Shown here piece by piece: positions 5,946 to 6,411 of a stretch of 6,411 bases of DNA; position 1 is the first letter of the stretch, and the number at the start of each line of letters is the position of its first letter. Source of the DNA: Endomicrobium sp. (GTDB taxonomy: Bacteria > Elusimicrobiota > Endomicrobiia > Endomicrobiales > Endomicrobiaceae). The translations under genes were made by a program, and so were the position numbers. The notes below the pieces were generated by a model. That model was not told where the DNA came from, did no database searches, and saw only the letters and a list, made by a program, of their open reading frames with translations. Where the stretch lies: contig JAIRSP010000042.1 in the NCBI GenBank assembly GCA_031255375.1, positions 1 through 6,411 on the forward strand, in the 5' to 3' direction.

Positions 5946-6411
5946 ATGATTAATATTACAATGAAAGCCCTATTAGAATCTGGTGCACACTTTGGCCATC
6001 AAACAAGAAGATGGAATCCGAAGATGTCAAAATTTATTTTTGGTACCAGAAACAAAATTCATATTATTGATCTTCAAAAAACTATTAAAGAATTAAAAAA
6101 AAATTGTAAAATTATTAGCGATTATATATCAGAAGGTAAAAGCATGATGTTTGTAGGTACAAAAAAACAAGCACAAAATTCTATAAAAGAGGAAGCTTTA
6201 CGTTGTGGATCCTACTTCGTTTCTGAGAGGTGGCTTGGTGGAACATTGACTAATTTTGAAACGTTAAAAAAATCGATATATAAATATAGCGAAATGGAAA
6301 ATATGAAGAATGGAGAGATTTTTAAATTTCTTCCAAAGAGAGAACAATTTAAAATTGAAAAAGAAATTATTAAATACGAAAGATCTTTAGAAGGTATTAA
6401 AAAAATGTCAA
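5946..6411 (+). CDS. rpsB: 30S ribosomal protein S2, N-terminal part (3' end outside window)
   Basis: S2 binds the back of the small subunit between head and body and helps dock S1 and the mRNA start region. The visible 155 codons run off the window, against about 230-260 for the whole protein. Conserved blocks are LLESGAHFGHQTRRWNPKM (H15-F-G-H18), IHIIDLQKT (D42), FVGTKKQAQ, the hallmark RWLGGTLTNF (95-104), and FLPKRE followed by the charged helical region ending in GIKKM. The start at 5946 has AGAGGA at 5931-5936, nine bases upstream. An in-frame ATG at 5961 would remove five residues but is worse placed relative to the ribosome-binding site. Elsewhere rpsB is usually followed by tsf, which would be expected just beyond the window. 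Confidence 0.97.
   Translation, partial: MINITMKALLESGAHFGHQTRRWNPKMSKFIFGTRNKIHIIDLQKTIKELKKNCKIISDYISEGKSMMFVGTKKQAQNSIKEEALRCGSYFVSERWLGGTLTNFETLKKSIYKYSEMENMKNGEIFKFLPKREQFKIEKEIIKYERSLEGIKKMS

Overview
The window is a stretch of bacterial housekeeping chromosome with every gene on the + strand: end of coaE, rho, rpmE, prfA, prmC, murA, start of rpsB. I see no mobile element, CRISPR array, phage gene, rRNA or tRNA, and no accessory or defence system. The DNA is strongly A+T-rich. Hand counts on single 60-base rows give 14 G/C in the 5' part of prfA, 20 in rho, 23 in murA and only 6 in the prmC-murA spacer. Lysine, asparagine and isoleucine are abundant. The code is standard: rho, rpmE and murA stop at TGA, and coaE, prfA and prmC stop at TAA.

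The gene string rho-rpmE-prfA-prmC is conserved across many bacteria. Flanking it with coaE on one side and murA-rpsB on the other, in an A+T-rich genome with rather long spacers, makes me think of an Elusimicrobiota (Endomicrobium-like) host-associated bacterium. This is a guess from gene order and composition, not a demonstrated placement. MurA shows that the cell makes peptidoglycan precursors.

Layout: 1-488 is the C-terminal four fifths of CoaE (coenzyme A synthesis). 489-678 is a 190-base spacer with a possible promoter and a small hairpin before rho. 679-1968 is Rho, whose true start is set by a strong ribosome-binding site at 666-671. 1969-2076 holds a possible terminator and the best promoter candidate in the window, serving rpmE. 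2077-2283 is zinc-type ribosomal protein L31. 2369-3469 is release factor RF1. 3453-4322 is PrmC, the enzyme that methylates the GGQ glutamine of release factors, overlapping the end of prfA. 4323-4491 is a very A+T-rich spacer. 4492-5754 is MurA. 5755-5945 is a spacer with a consensus -10 box. 5946 to the window end is the first part of ribosomal protein S2.

Functionally the block joins transcription termination (Rho), ribosome parts (L31, S2), translation termination (RF1 and its methylase), the first committed step of cell-wall synthesis (MurA) and the last step of CoA synthesis (CoaE). Nothing amounts to a new biological system. The observations most worth a second look are small: short hairpins placed just 5' of the ribosome-binding sites of several genes, a G/C-rich rare-codon patch next to the catalytic aspartate of murA, and long poly-A tracts inside genes.
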